From positions 1-64,000 of the forward strand of contig DATKWD010000011.1 of NCBI GenBank assembly GCA_035529695.1: a stretch of 64,000 nucleotides of DNA, read 5' to 3'. The position numbers and the translations under genes are program-made. Positions 56,705 to 64,000 of this stretch are shown piece by piece. The DNA is from DATKWD01 sp035529695. Its GTDB lineage: Bacteria; Actinomycetota; Acidimicrobiia; Acidimicrobiales; Salinilacustritrichaceae. The number at the start of each line of letters is the position of its first letter. The stretch's first letter is position 1. Below the pieces are notes generated by a model. The model worked only from the letters and a program-made list of their open reading frames with translations, did not search any database and was not told where the DNA came from.

Positions 56705-58278
56705 GCACTCCCTTCGTCCCGTACGCAACGACCTACGCGCCCCACGGCATGGTCTGCTCGGTCGACCACCTCGCGTCCTCAGCCGGGATCGGGGTCCTCC
56801 GCGACGGGGGCACCGCCGTCGACGCGGCGATCGCGGCGAGCGCCGTACTGGCCGTCACCACCCAGCACATGTGTGGCATGGGCGGCGACCTGTTCGCGCT
56901 GGTCCACACGGGCAGCACCGACGCCCCCGACTGCGTGTACGCCGCTGGCCGCGCTCCGTCAGGTGCGTCAACCACCGCCCTCCGTGCCGAGGGCCACGTC
57001 ACCATGCCCTTCCGAGACCACCTCGGGCCGGTCACGGTCCCGGGGTGCATCGACGGGTGGATCACCCTGCACGAGCGACACGGCCGTCTCGGGCTCGACC
57101 GCGTCCTCGCCGACGCGGTCGAACTCGCCGACGAGGGATTCCCTGCATCGGTGTTCTCGGTGTTCATGATCGACCAGATTCGCCACGTTCCCGGCGCCGA
57201 CGCCTATCTCGACGTGCGAGCGGTCGGCGACCGCGTGCGTCGGAGCGCCGTCGCCGCTCACCTCCGGGCGATCGTGGAGGATGGGCGCGACGGCTGGTAC
57301 CTCGGCGCCTTCGGCGAGGCGCTGCTCGACCTCGGCGGTGGCCTGTTCACAGCCGACGACCTGACGCAGTCGCAGGCCGAGTGGGTAGCGCCGCTCGGCC
57401 TCGACGTGTTCGGACATCACGCATGGACGGTGCCACCTGTCTCGCAGGGCTACCTGTCGCTGGCAGGCTGCTGGATCGCTGAGCGCACCGATCTCGGCAC
57501 CGACCCGAACGTCGGCCGGTGGGCCCACCTCATGGCCGAATCGGCTCGAGTGACCGGACACGATCGCCCCGACGTGCTGTTCGACGGTGCCGACGGGGCG
57601 GCGCTGCTGGCCGAGGACCGGCTCCGCCGCCACCTGGCGCTGATCGACCCCGACGTGCGCACGGAGGTACCCGAGCTCCACCGCGACGGAGGCACGATCC
57701 ACCTGGCGACGGCCGACCGTGACGGGATGGCCGTCTCGCTGATCCAGTCGAATGCCTCAGGGTGGGGAGCGCACCTCATCGCGGCCGAGGTGTTCCTCCA
57801 CAACCGGGGCAACGCCTTCGTGCTCGACGACGACCACCCGGCGGCCTATGCACCCGGTCGACGCCCGCCCCACACGTTGTCACCCGCGCTCGTGACCAAC
57901 ACCGACGGGTCCCTCCGAGCAGTGCTGGGCACGATGGGCGGCGACAGTCAGCCGCAGATCATCCAACAGCTCCTCACCCGGCTCCTACACCACGGGCAGG
58001 ACCCGGCTGCCGTGGTTGCCGCGCCCCGGGTCTTGCTGTCCGGCGGCACGACCGGGTTCGACCTGTGGGCGGGCGAAGGTCCGACCACCACCAAGGTCGA
58101 GGCCCATGCGCCGCCGGCCTGGGCCGAAGGGCTCGCGAACCGAGGACATGTGGTCGAGACCGAGCCCGCCTTCAGCTCGGGCGCGGGCCACGCGCACGTC
58201 ATCGAGGTCACCCCGAGCGGCGGGTGGCGCGGGGCGAGTGATCCACGGGCCTACACCGGCTCAGCCTCAGGACACTAG
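56701..58278 (+). CDS. Gamma-glutamyltransferase family protein
   Basis: 525 residues: MVCSVDHLASSAGIGVLRDGGTAVDAAIAASAVLAV and MCGMGGDLFALVH are the N-terminal family blocks; GGTIHLATADRDGMAVSLIQSN carries the nucleophile Thr332 of the small subunit; TMGGDSQPQIIQQLL follows. Cleaves or transfers gamma-glutamyl groups, or acts as an acylase in this broad family. No signal peptide is visible, unlike exported GGTs. GTG 56701 overlaps the ligase stop. Confidence 0.9.
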   Translation: MSTPFVPYATTYAPHGMVCSVDHLASSAGIGVLRDGGTAVDAAIAASAVLAVTTQHMCGMGGDLFALVHTGSTDAPDCVYAAGRAPSGASTTALRAEGHVTMPFRDHLGPVTVPGCIDGWITLHERHGRLGLDRVLADAVELADEGFPASVFSVFMIDQIRHVPGADAYLDVRAVGDRVRRSAVAAHLRAIVEDGRDGWYLGAFGEALLDLGGGLFTADDLTQSQAEWVAPLGLDVFGHHAWTVPPVSQGYLSLAGCWIAERTDLGTDPNVGRWAHLMAESARVTGHDRPDVLFDGADGAALLAEDRLRRHLALIDPDVRTEVPELHRDGGTIHLATADRDGMAVSLIQSNASGWGAHLIAAEVFLHNRGNAFVLDDDHPAAYAPGRRPPHTLSPALVTNTDGSLRAVLGTMGGDSQPQIIQQLLTRLLHHGQDPAAVVAAPRVLLSGGTTGFDLWAGEGPTTTKVEAHAPPAWAEGLANRGHVVETEPAFSSGAGHAHVIEVTPSGGWRGASDPRAYTGSASGH

Positions 58279-58280
58279 GT

Positions 58281-58600
58281 GTGCCGTGGATGGCCGCGCT
58301 GTGGACGAGGAAAGCCACGACGGTCTCGGGGATCCACTGCAGAACAGTTGACTGCCGTGGTCAGCTCTGAAGGGCGCCACTCTGCCGTTGATCCCCCAAT
58401 CCACCGTGGATCGCATTGGTCAGAGCCGCGGTATCCACGGCAGTCCCGGGCATCCACGACAGACGGTGGCTTGCCGTGGCCAGCTCCACCGGACCCGATT
58501 CCGCCGTGGATACCTGACTCCGCCGGGGACCGCAGCGCTCTGAGCCCTGGTATCGACGACGGTTTCGGGGATCCACGGCGGAGCGCCGCGGATGGACCCG
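58281..58600 (+). repeat. Degenerate ~119-bp tandem repeat with CCGTGGAT/ATCCACGG arms
   Basis: The spacer between two gene stops (58279-58606) holds about 2.7 imperfect copies of a ~119-bp unit. Equivalent points: CCACGACGG near 58315, TCCACGGCA near 58434, TCGACGACGG near 58553; also TGCCGTGG(T/C)CAGCTC near 58352 and 58474, and CTCGGGGATCCAC near 58326 and TTTCGGGGATCCAC near 58563. Each copy has CCGTGGAT and ATCCACGG, able to pair as an 8-bp stem (for example 58403-58439). Both flanking genes point toward it. I see no gene in it. Confidence 0.65.
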
Positions 58601-58606
58601 CCACCC

Positions 58607-59458
58607 CTACGTCGGATCGGTGAACTTCGGCGGACGCTTCTCGAAGTAGCTCATGACCGCTTCGGTCTGGTTTGGACTGCCGATCAGCTTGCCGATGGTG
58701 GCGCGCTCGGCGGCGAACTGTTCGGCCAGGCCCACGCGACCGGCGAGGTCGAGCAGCCTCTTCGCTCCGCGAATCGCATCGGGACTCTTCCCGGCGATCT
58801 CGTGTGCGAGCGCCATCGCCTCGGCGCGCGGGTCGTCGGCCACCCGGGTCGCGAGACCGATGCGGACCGCCTCGTCGGCTTCGACCATGCGTCCGGTGAA
58901 CGTGAGTTCCTTGGCGACGTCGTTTCCCACGAGCCGGTGCAGGGTCGCGGTGCCGGTCATGTCGGGGATGAGACCCCATCGGACCTCGAGAACGGACATC
59001 TTGGTGTCGGGCGCCACGATGCGGATGTCGGCCCCGAGCGCGATCTGCAGCCCGCCACCGAGAACGGGACCGTGGAGTGCCGCGACGACCGGCACCGCGA
59101 GCTCCATCCACCCGTAGGCGGACTGCTGTGCGAAATGGGTGATCCGGTCGCCGGTCTCGCCGATCGACGCAACGTCGTCGGTCCCACCGTCGTTCACATC
59201 GGCTGCGGTGGCTTCGGACGCGGACTCCTCGGCACCTGCCATCTGCTGGAAGCTGCCGAAGTCGAGGCCCGCGCAGAATCCACGCCCCTCACCCGAGAGC
59301 ACGACCGCCCGGAGTCCCGACTCGTGCTTCAGCGACGTCGATGCGTCGACCAGTCCCCGGAACATCGCCTGGTCGAGGGCGTTCATCTTGTCGGCGCGGT
59401 TGAGCCTCACGTCGGCGACGCCGTCGTCGTCGATGGTGATGGTGACTCGATCTGACAT
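58607..59458 (-). CDS. Enoyl-CoA hydratase/isomerase family protein
   Basis: 283 residues of the crotonase fold: ADVRLNRADKMNALDQAMFRGL, LSGEGRGFCAGLDFGSF (first oxyanion NH), VVAALHGPVLGGGLQIALGADIRI (second oxyanion Gly) and MSVLEVRWGLIPDMTGTATLHRLVG. Beta-oxidation hydratase, or isomerase/hydrolase. The extra acidic loop after FGSFQQM (EESASEATAADVNDGGTDD) is unusual. ATG 59458 has GGGAGG as ribosome site. Confidence 0.9.
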   Translation of the reverse strand: MSDRVTITIDDDGVADVRLNRADKMNALDQAMFRGLVDASTSLKHESGLRAVVLSGEGRGFCAGLDFGSFQQMAGAEESASEATAADVNDGGTDDVASIGETGDRITHFAQQSAYGWMELAVPVVAALHGPVLGGGLQIALGADIRIVAPDTKMSVLEVRWGLIPDMTGTATLHRLVGNDVAKELTFTGRMVEADEAVRIGLATRVADDPRAEAMALAHEIAGKSPDAIRGAKRLLDLAGRVGLAEQFAAERATIGKLIGSPNQTEAVMSYFEKRPPKFTDPT

Positions 59459-59554
59459 GCGCGGACCTCCCGTGGCGTGGGGGTCCAGTGTGACACCCGC
59501 CCGAACGTCGCCGCGGATCCGATCTCCTGACGCGACTCCGTGGGCCCAGCGCCG

Positions 59555-59560
59555 TAACGT
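59555..59560 (+). promoter_or_regulatory. Putative -10 (TAACGT) for transglycosylase
   Basis: TAACGT lies 35 nt before ATG 59596 in the divergent spacer (59459-59595). Confidence 0.3.
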
Positions 59561-59595
59561 GCCCTGCCGTCTGCGTCCTGTTCGCACCCTTCGTC

Positions 59596-60888
59596 ATGAC
59601 CTCAACGACCCCCCGCCAGATGATCTCGGTGCTGGCCGCGTTCGCGATCGCCCTGACTGCGTGGACGGCCGACGCCTCGACGTCGAAGGCCGAGCGATCC
59701 TCGGTGTTCGCCGGAGAAGCTCGGTCGTTCGACGAGTTGCCTCCCGTGCTCCACGGCGTCGACTCGTTCCGGAGCCACCGAGACCTGCTGGCCGTCGACC
59801 TCGACAGTGCGGCGTACGACCGGGTGCGGTCCGAGTACGACGAGACCTCAGGTGCGCTCACGGCTGCGTTGCAGCAGCGGTTCGATTCGGAGGTGGAGAT
59901 CTCGCTGCTCTCCGCTTCGCGCGACCGCGAACTCGGTGCGCTGGGCGCGGCCACCGCTCGGCGTGACAGCTTCGCCGGGGTGGCCGACGAACTGAGCGAC
60001 TCCATCGGTGACCTGGCTGCCGAGGTGTTCATGGGCGCCGACCCGGGCGCAGTCCTCGCAACACTCGAGGACCCGGCGGCGGCCAACGAGCAACAGCGCG
60101 ATCGCGCCCTGACCGTCGCCGCGGTGAACTCGTTGGTGGCAGAGCGCAACGCCGCCCTCGAGAACGTCGAGCGTGCGGAGGCGTCGCGGATCACCGCCTC
60201 GAATCGCATCGACGAGATCGATCAGCAACTCGCCCTGGCGACCGAACGGGTCGCCCAGTCGACCGACACGTCGGCACAACTCGGCCCGGTGCTCGCAGAG
60301 CAACGCGAGGGGGTCGAGACGGAGCGGGCGCTCGCCGGGGTGCGCGGAACCGACTTCAGCCTCGTCGCACTCGACGCCTACTACCGAGCAGCCGCGACTC
60401 GGGCCGAGATCGATCCCACCTGCGGCATCGAGTGGTGGGGCCTCGCGGGCATCAGCCGGGTGGAGGGCCGGCACGGCACCTTCGGGGGCTCGACCCTCGA
60501 TGCATCGGGCACGTCGGATCCTCCGATCGTCGGCATCCCCCTCGACGGCTCGAACGGCACCGCCCTCATACGCGACAGTGACGGCGGCGCCTACGACGGC
60601 GACCCGTCCATCGACCGAGCGGTCGGTCCGATGCAGTTCATCCCGGACACGTGGAGGCGCTACGCCGCCGACGGGAACGGCGACGGGGACTCGTCTCCTC
60701 AGAACATGTACGACGCGACCGCAGCCGCGGCGTCCTACTTGTGCAGCTCGAGCCGGAGTCTGTCTTCCGACGAAGGTCTGCGGGCGGCCTACTTCTCGTA
60801 CAACCGCAGCGAGGCCTACGTGAACAACGTGCTCTCGCAGGCGCGGAACTACCAGGCGCTGCTCACCATCGGTGATCGCAGTGGGTGA
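59596..60888 (+). CDS. Secreted lytic transglycosylase with coiled-coil N-domain
   Basis: 430 residues: signal peptide (MISVLAAFAIALTAWTADA), a long helical/coiled-coil region (about 60-240, rich in Glu, Ala, Arg), then an SLT/MltB-like catalytic part: WWGLAGISRVEGRHGTFGG with the catalytic Glu, and VGPMQFIPDTWRRYAADGNGDG. Cleaves glycan strands of peptidoglycan outside the membrane. The coiled coil before a lytic enzyme recalls RipA/NlpC-type division hydrolases, where the helix inhibits activity. Confidence 0.87.
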   Translation: MTSTTPRQMISVLAAFAIALTAWTADASTSKAERSSVFAGEARSFDELPPVLHGVDSFRSHRDLLAVDLDSAAYDRVRSEYDETSGALTAALQQRFDSEVEISLLSASRDRELGALGAATARRDSFAGVADELSDSIGDLAAEVFMGADPGAVLATLEDPAAANEQQRDRALTVAAVNSLVAERNAALENVERAEASRITASNRIDEIDQQLALATERVAQSTDTSAQLGPVLAEQREGVETERALAGVRGTDFSLVALDAYYRAAATRAEIDPTCGIEWWGLAGISRVEGRHGTFGGSTLDASGTSDPPIVGIPLDGSNGTALIRDSDGGAYDGDPSIDRAVGPMQFIPDTWRRYAADGNGDGDSSPQNMYDATAAAASYLCSSSRSLSSDEGLRAAYFSYNRSEAYVNNVLSQARNYQALLTIGDRSG

Positions 60889-61723
60889 CGCAGCTCGACG
60901 CTCATCGGCCGCCTTCGTGGCGATCGCAGTGCTGCTCGGCGCCTGCGGTGGGGGCAGCGACGATCCGCCGACCCCTGGGACCTCGGCGACATCGCCGCCC
61001 ACCTCGGTCCTCGAGCCCGTCGTGGGCGGCGACGACTCCGGCACCAACGCCGACGACCCCGCCTCGCAACCGACCGAGGCCGACGATCCCGTCTGCGACA
61101 ACTTTCGCAGCCTCGTTGCGCCGAACGCTCCGTGCGACGACATCGTACGGACCATCGAGCCGCCCGAGTGCTCGGCAGCGAACGGCACGCCCGTCGACTG
61201 CTCGGCGATCCCCCGGGTGGCCCGCGTCGGCGAGGTGTCCGGAGCCGTGTTGGGTGGCCAACCGGTTCGACCCGACATCGAGGCCGTTCAGTTCGGGCGC
61301 GGACCGGGGCCCACCAACACGTCGCTGCTGTTGTTCGTGGGTGCTCCGCTGCCGGCGACGACCACCGACCAGCTCGAGCTGGCGGTCGTGTTCGACGATC
61401 CCGACGCCGAGGGCTGCGAAGCGCAGGGCGAGTCCTGGGACGGCGGGAGCTTCGTCAGCGTGCTGCGGCTCGGTCCCGGGCCGACACGGGTCACCGACCT
61501 GGGTTGCCGTCCCGACGGTTTCGCCGAGATCAGCCAACGCAGCAGCTGGCTCGTGTCGGGCTCGACGGTCATCGTCCATCTCCCGGTCGATCTTCCCGGG
61601 ACCCCGAGTCGGGTGACCGGCACCTTCCGGGCTGCGCCCGACTTCGTCTTCGACGACGGCCGCTCGATCACCCGCCGCCTCGACGCAGGCGCATGGAGCT
61701 TCGACGAGCCGCTCGACCCGTGA
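60881..61723 (+). CDS. Lipoprotein, unknown
   Basis: 280 residues: signal peptide ending in the lipobox LLGAC, so Cys is lipidated; then a low-complexity Gly/Ser/Pro/Thr linker and a domain with several Cys (VCDNFRSL, APCDDI, PECSAAN, VDCSAIP). The C-terminal half is beta-rich. Not recognised. Start overlaps the transglycosylase end by 8 nt (GTG 60872 is an alternative), so the two are co-expressed at the cell surface. Confidence 0.75.
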   Translation: MGDAARRSSAAFVAIAVLLGACGGGSDDPPTPGTSATSPPTSVLEPVVGGDDSGTNADDPASQPTEADDPVCDNFRSLVAPNAPCDDIVRTIEPPECSAANGTPVDCSAIPRVARVGEVSGAVLGGQPVRPDIEAVQFGRGPGPTNTSLLLFVGAPLPATTTDQLELAVVFDDPDAEGCEAQGESWDGGSFVSVLRLGPGPTRVTDLGCRPDGFAEISQRSSWLVSGSTVIVHLPVDLPGTPSRVTGTFRAAPDFVFDDGRSITRRLDAGAWSFDEPLDP

Positions 61724-61761
61724 TGCACTAGTTTCGGCCGGACGCGGGGACCCGGTGGTGG

Positions 61762-61790
61762 TTGACAAGTTGTCACCAGGCACTTACGGT
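61762..61790 (+). promoter_or_regulatory. Sigma-A-type promoter with overlapping inverted repeat
   Basis: TTGACA (61762-61767) and TACGGT (61785-61790) with 17-nt spacing form a clear -35/-10 pair, one of the few -35 boxes in the window. TGACAA-G-TTGTCA (61763-61775) is a perfect inverted repeat over the -35, a plausible operator. Confidence 0.55.
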
Positions 61791-61797
61791 CGCCGCC

Positions 61798-61815
61798 ACG
61801 TGACGTCTGTCACGT
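61798..61815 (+). promoter_or_regulatory. Inverted repeat ACGTGAC-gtct-GTCACGT
   Basis: Perfect 7-bp arms with a 4-nt gap, about 8 nt downstream of the -10 and 46 nt before the substrate-binding protein GTG. Either a second operator or a small hairpin in the mRNA leader. Confidence 0.5.
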
Positions 61816-61861
61816 TGCGACGACCGTCGCTCCTTTCCCACATATCGATCCGGGGGGTTCC

Positions 61862-63574
61862 GTGATCCGCTCTGCAGGACGTTCGACGAGGTGGCTCAGG
61901 CTGCTGGCGTTGTTGATGGTGTTCGGCATGTTCGCTGCCGCATGTGGCGGAAGCGATGGAGGCAGCGAAGGCGCCCAGCCGACCGATGACCCCTCCGGAA
62001 CGCCGCCCGAGCCCGAAGGCGATCCCGCCCCCGGCGGATCGGTCACCTACGCGCTCGAGGCCGAGACCAACGGTGGCTTCTGCCTCGCCGAAGCCCAGCT
62101 CGCCATCTCGGGCATCCAGGTGGCGCGATCGATCTACGACACCCTGACCGCCCCGAACGCAGACGGCGAGATCACGCCGTTCCTCGCCGAGAGCTTCAGC
62201 GCGAACGAGGACTCGACCGAATGGACCTTCGTGCTCCGGGAGGGCGTGAAGTTCCACGACGGCACCGACCTCACCGCCGAGGTCGTCAAGAACAACATCG
62301 ACGCCTACCGCGGCACGTACGAGGGTCGCAGCCCGGTGCTGTTCACCTTCGTCCTCCAGGACATCGAGAGCGTCGACGTCGTCGATCCGCTCACGGTCAA
62401 GGTGACCACCTCACGTCCGTGGGTCGCGTTCCCGTGGACGATGTGGAGCTCGGCTCGCTTCGGCATCATGTCGCAGAGCCAGCTCGACAGCGAGAACTGC
62501 GCCGACGACATGGTCGGCACCGGCCCGTTCGCACTCGAGAGTTCGTCGGACTGGGTCGTCGGTGAGTCGATGACCCTTCAGAAGAACCCCGACTACTGGC
62601 AGACCGACGCCAACGGCGTCCAGCTCCCATACCTCGACACCCTGATCTACAAGCCGATCCCGGACGGGACCCAGCGGGTCAGCGCCCTCGAGACCGGCGA
62701 GGTACAGATGATCCACACCAGCTCGACCCAGCAGATGGTCGAGCGTCTCCAGCCGCTGGCCGACTCGGGCGACATCAACCTGTACCAGACCGATTCGTTC
62801 GGCGAGGTCAACTACTTCATGTTGAACGTCACCAAGCCGCCGTTCGACAACAAGAACGCCCGCATCGCCGTGGCGGCCGGCGTCGACCGAGAGCTGCTCG
62901 ACGAGGTGCGTGGTGGCGGCATCGCCACCATCGCCAACGGACCGTTCCAGGCCGACGTGCTCGGTCACCTCGAGGACACCGGCTTCCCGGCGTTCGACCC
63001 GGTGGTTGCCGAGGAGGCGGCGGCGAAGTACGAGGAGGAGACGGGTACGCCGCTCGAATTCACCTACTCCACCACCGCCGTCGAGGAGAACACGCTGACC
63101 GCCCAGGAAATCCAGGGCCAGCTCGCCGAGGTCGGAATCAAGATGAACATCCGTTCGTCGGCCGACCAGGCCACCCTCATCAACGAGGCCATCGCCAAGG
63201 ACTTCGACGCCTTGGGCTGGCGCAACCACCCGGGCGCCGACCCGGACACCCAGTACAACTGGTGGTACGTCGGCTCCCTCGTCAACTTCGGTGGCATCGA
63301 CGACCCTGAGGTGATCCGGTTGTTGGACGCTGGTCGCGAGACCGCCGATCCGGCCGAGCGCAAGCAGATCTACGAGGACCTGAACCGTCGCTTCGGCGAA
63401 GAGGTCTTCAACGTCTGGACGACGTTCACGATCTGGGCGCTCGCAGCGGCTCCCGATGTCAACGGCCTTCTCGGGCCAAACCTGCCCGACGGCACCGAAC
63501 CGTTCCCGGGGTTGGCGACCGGAGCACCCGTGTCCGGGCTGTTCGTGAACACCACCCCGCCCGCCGGCGGCTGA
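61862..63574 (+). CDS. ABC-transporter solute-binding lipoprotein, family 5
   Basis: 570 residues: signal peptide with lipobox FAAAC, a Gly/Ser/Asp linker, then a family 5 (DppA/OppA-like) fold: SVTYALEAETNGGFCLAEAQ..., WTFVLREGVKFHDGTDLTAEVVKNNIDAY with the hallmark FHDGTDLTAE. Captures peptides, nickel or other solutes outside the membrane. GTG 61862 follows a G-rich stretch. The permease gene begins 49 nt downstream. Confidence 0.92.
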   Translation: MIRSAGRSTRWLRLLALLMVFGMFAAACGGSDGGSEGAQPTDDPSGTPPEPEGDPAPGGSVTYALEAETNGGFCLAEAQLAISGIQVARSIYDTLTAPNADGEITPFLAESFSANEDSTEWTFVLREGVKFHDGTDLTAEVVKNNIDAYRGTYEGRSPVLFTFVLQDIESVDVVDPLTVKVTTSRPWVAFPWTMWSSARFGIMSQSQLDSENCADDMVGTGPFALESSSDWVVGESMTLQKNPDYWQTDANGVQLPYLDTLIYKPIPDGTQRVSALETGEVQMIHTSSTQQMVERLQPLADSGDINLYQTDSFGEVNYFMLNVTKPPFDNKNARIAVAAGVDRELLDEVRGGGIATIANGPFQADVLGHLEDTGFPAFDPVVAEEAAAKYEEETGTPLEFTYSTTAVEENTLTAQEIQGQLAEVGIKMNIRSSADQATLINEAIAKDFDALGWRNHPGADPDTQYNWWYVGSLVNFGGIDDPEVIRLLDAGRETADPAERKQIYEDLNRRFGEEVFNVWTTFTIWALAAAPDVNGLLGPNLPDGTEPFPGLATGAPVSGLFVNTTPPAGG

Positions 63575-63622
63575 GAGACGACCCGGCCCGCAGGAGGTTG
63601 ACGAGCACGAAGTGAGGAACAC

Positions 63623-64000
63623 GTGAAGACCATTGCGGTGCGACTTGGCCAGGTGCTGATCGTCCTGGTCTTGGTCACACTCCTCACCGCCCTGCTCATC
63701 AATCTCTTGCCGGGCGACCCGGTCGAAGTCATCATTCCGTTCGGCAGCGACGCCCAGCGGGAGGTCCTGCGGGAGGACCTCGGGCTCGACAAGTCACTGC
63801 CCGAGCAGTACACGACCTGGCTCGGCAACTTCATCTCGGGCGACTTCGGGAACTACTACCGGCAGAGCAAGGTCGATCCGGTCGCGGATCGAGTCACCGC
63901 GAGCGCTCCCGTGTCGATCCTGCTCGTGTTCTACGCCCAGTTCCTCGCGCTGCTGTTCGCCATCCCGCTCGGAGTGCTCACGGCGCAGCGGGCAGGGTCG
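63623..64000 (+). CDS. ABC-transporter permease (DppB/OppB type), N-terminal part
   Basis: 126 codons read to the last base. MKTIAVRLGQVLIVLVLVTLLTALLINLLPGDP is the DppB-type first span with LLPGDP, followed by LREDLGLDKSLPEQYTTWLGNFISGDFGNYY (contains GLDKSLPEQY and GDFG), and PVSILLVFYAQFLALLFAIPLGVL. Forms the membrane channel for the solute-binding protein upstream. GTG 63623 has GAGGA before it. The rest lies beyond the window. Confidence 0.92.
   Translation, partial: MKTIAVRLGQVLIVLVLVTLLTALLINLLPGDPVEVIIPFGSDAQREVLREDLGLDKSLPEQYTTWLGNFISGDFGNYYRQSKVDPVADRVTASAPVSILLVFYAQFLALLFAIPLGVLTAQRAGS

Noticed and set aside
58281..58600. CRISPR array
   Set aside because: Copies are too long, too few and too diverged, and there are no unique spacers or cas genes.
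58275..59111. 278-residue minus-strand frame through the 119-bp repeat into the enoyl-CoA hydratase
   Set aside because: Overlaps a real gene in another frame; the Arg/Gly-rich translation reflects base composition and repeats.
1..64000. tRNA, rRNA genes and insertion sequences
   Set aside because: No cloverleaf-like or rRNA-like segments, transposase motifs or terminal inverted repeats were noticed; this was by reading only, so a covariance-model scan could still find a short RNA.

Overview
The window is a dense, GC-rich chromosomal segment of an actinobacterium. A complete Pup-proteasome locus (arc, dop, pup, prcB, prcA, pafA, pafB/pafC), an FO synthase for coenzyme F420, MarP- and HelY-like proteins, DUF3151 and DUF3866 point to Actinomycetota. 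The lack of mycobacterial or Streptomyces hallmarks, together with a TtuA/TtuB-type tRNA thiolation pair, fits a deep-branching class such as Acidimicrobiia; that last step is inference. I see no tRNA, rRNA, CRISPR array, insertion sequence or prophage.

Layout. 1-9.7 kb (minus): the 5' end of a LysM protein, a tandem ThyX-fold protein, an M20 amidohydrolase, an MDR oxidoreductase, a TauE/SafE exporter, a lipid-kinase-like C-terminal-domain protein, helY, tatC, tatB and two small proteins. 9.7-11.0 kb (plus): a GDPD and a nucleotidyltransferase-like gene. 11.0-21.6 kb (minus): lepB and the whole pupylation/proteasome cluster. 21.7-30.9 kb: ferredoxin (plus), then on the minus strand marP, trmI, ttuA, a ubiquitin-like sulfur carrier, three small membrane proteins, a LON-domain protein, a PBP4-type carboxypeptidase, an ADP-forming acyl-CoA synthetase and a TetR regulator. 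30.9-42.3 kb (plus): a small protein and a FIST protein, transketolase-transaldolase-6-phosphogluconolactonase, fbiC, then a LOG protein followed by a tightly overlapping set of a Cys-rich protein, a McrB-like AAA ATPase and an unknown partner. 42.3-47.2 kb (minus): a 57-residue Cys protein, RNase D, rhodanese, MobA-like, an S1P-lyase-like PLP enzyme, DUF3151 and a patatin. 47.2-52.8 kb: a small membrane protein, glutamate dehydrogenase, an alpha/beta hydrolase, a histidine phosphatase, a PH-domain pair and a SirB1-like protein. 52.9-58.3 kb (plus): a start-stop coupled run of acyl-CoA synthetase, GDPD, AMP ligase and gamma-glutamyltransferase. 58.3-58.6 kb: a degenerate ~119-bp tandem repeat. 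58.6-64 kb: enoyl-CoA hydratase, lytic transglycosylase, a lipoprotein, and an oligopeptide-type ABC transporter running off the end.

The genes work together in several blocks. Pup is conjugated by PafA, removed by Dop, and its conjugates are unfolded by ARC (C-terminal GQYL) into PrcA/PrcB; PafB/PafC are the linked WYL regulators. TrmI, TtuA and the sulfur carrier would together modify the T-loop of tRNA. Tkt/Tal/Pgl form a pentose phosphate block, and FbiC supplies F420.

A window-wide signal: at least twenty genes on both strands carry a TAnnnT hexamer only 6-10 nt before the start codon, the layout of leaderless transcripts. It decides several starts, including pafA, thyX-like, M20, TetR and the histidine phosphatase. 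The best candidate for an undescribed system is the Cys-rich / McrB-like ATPase / partner operon at 39.6-42.3 kb.
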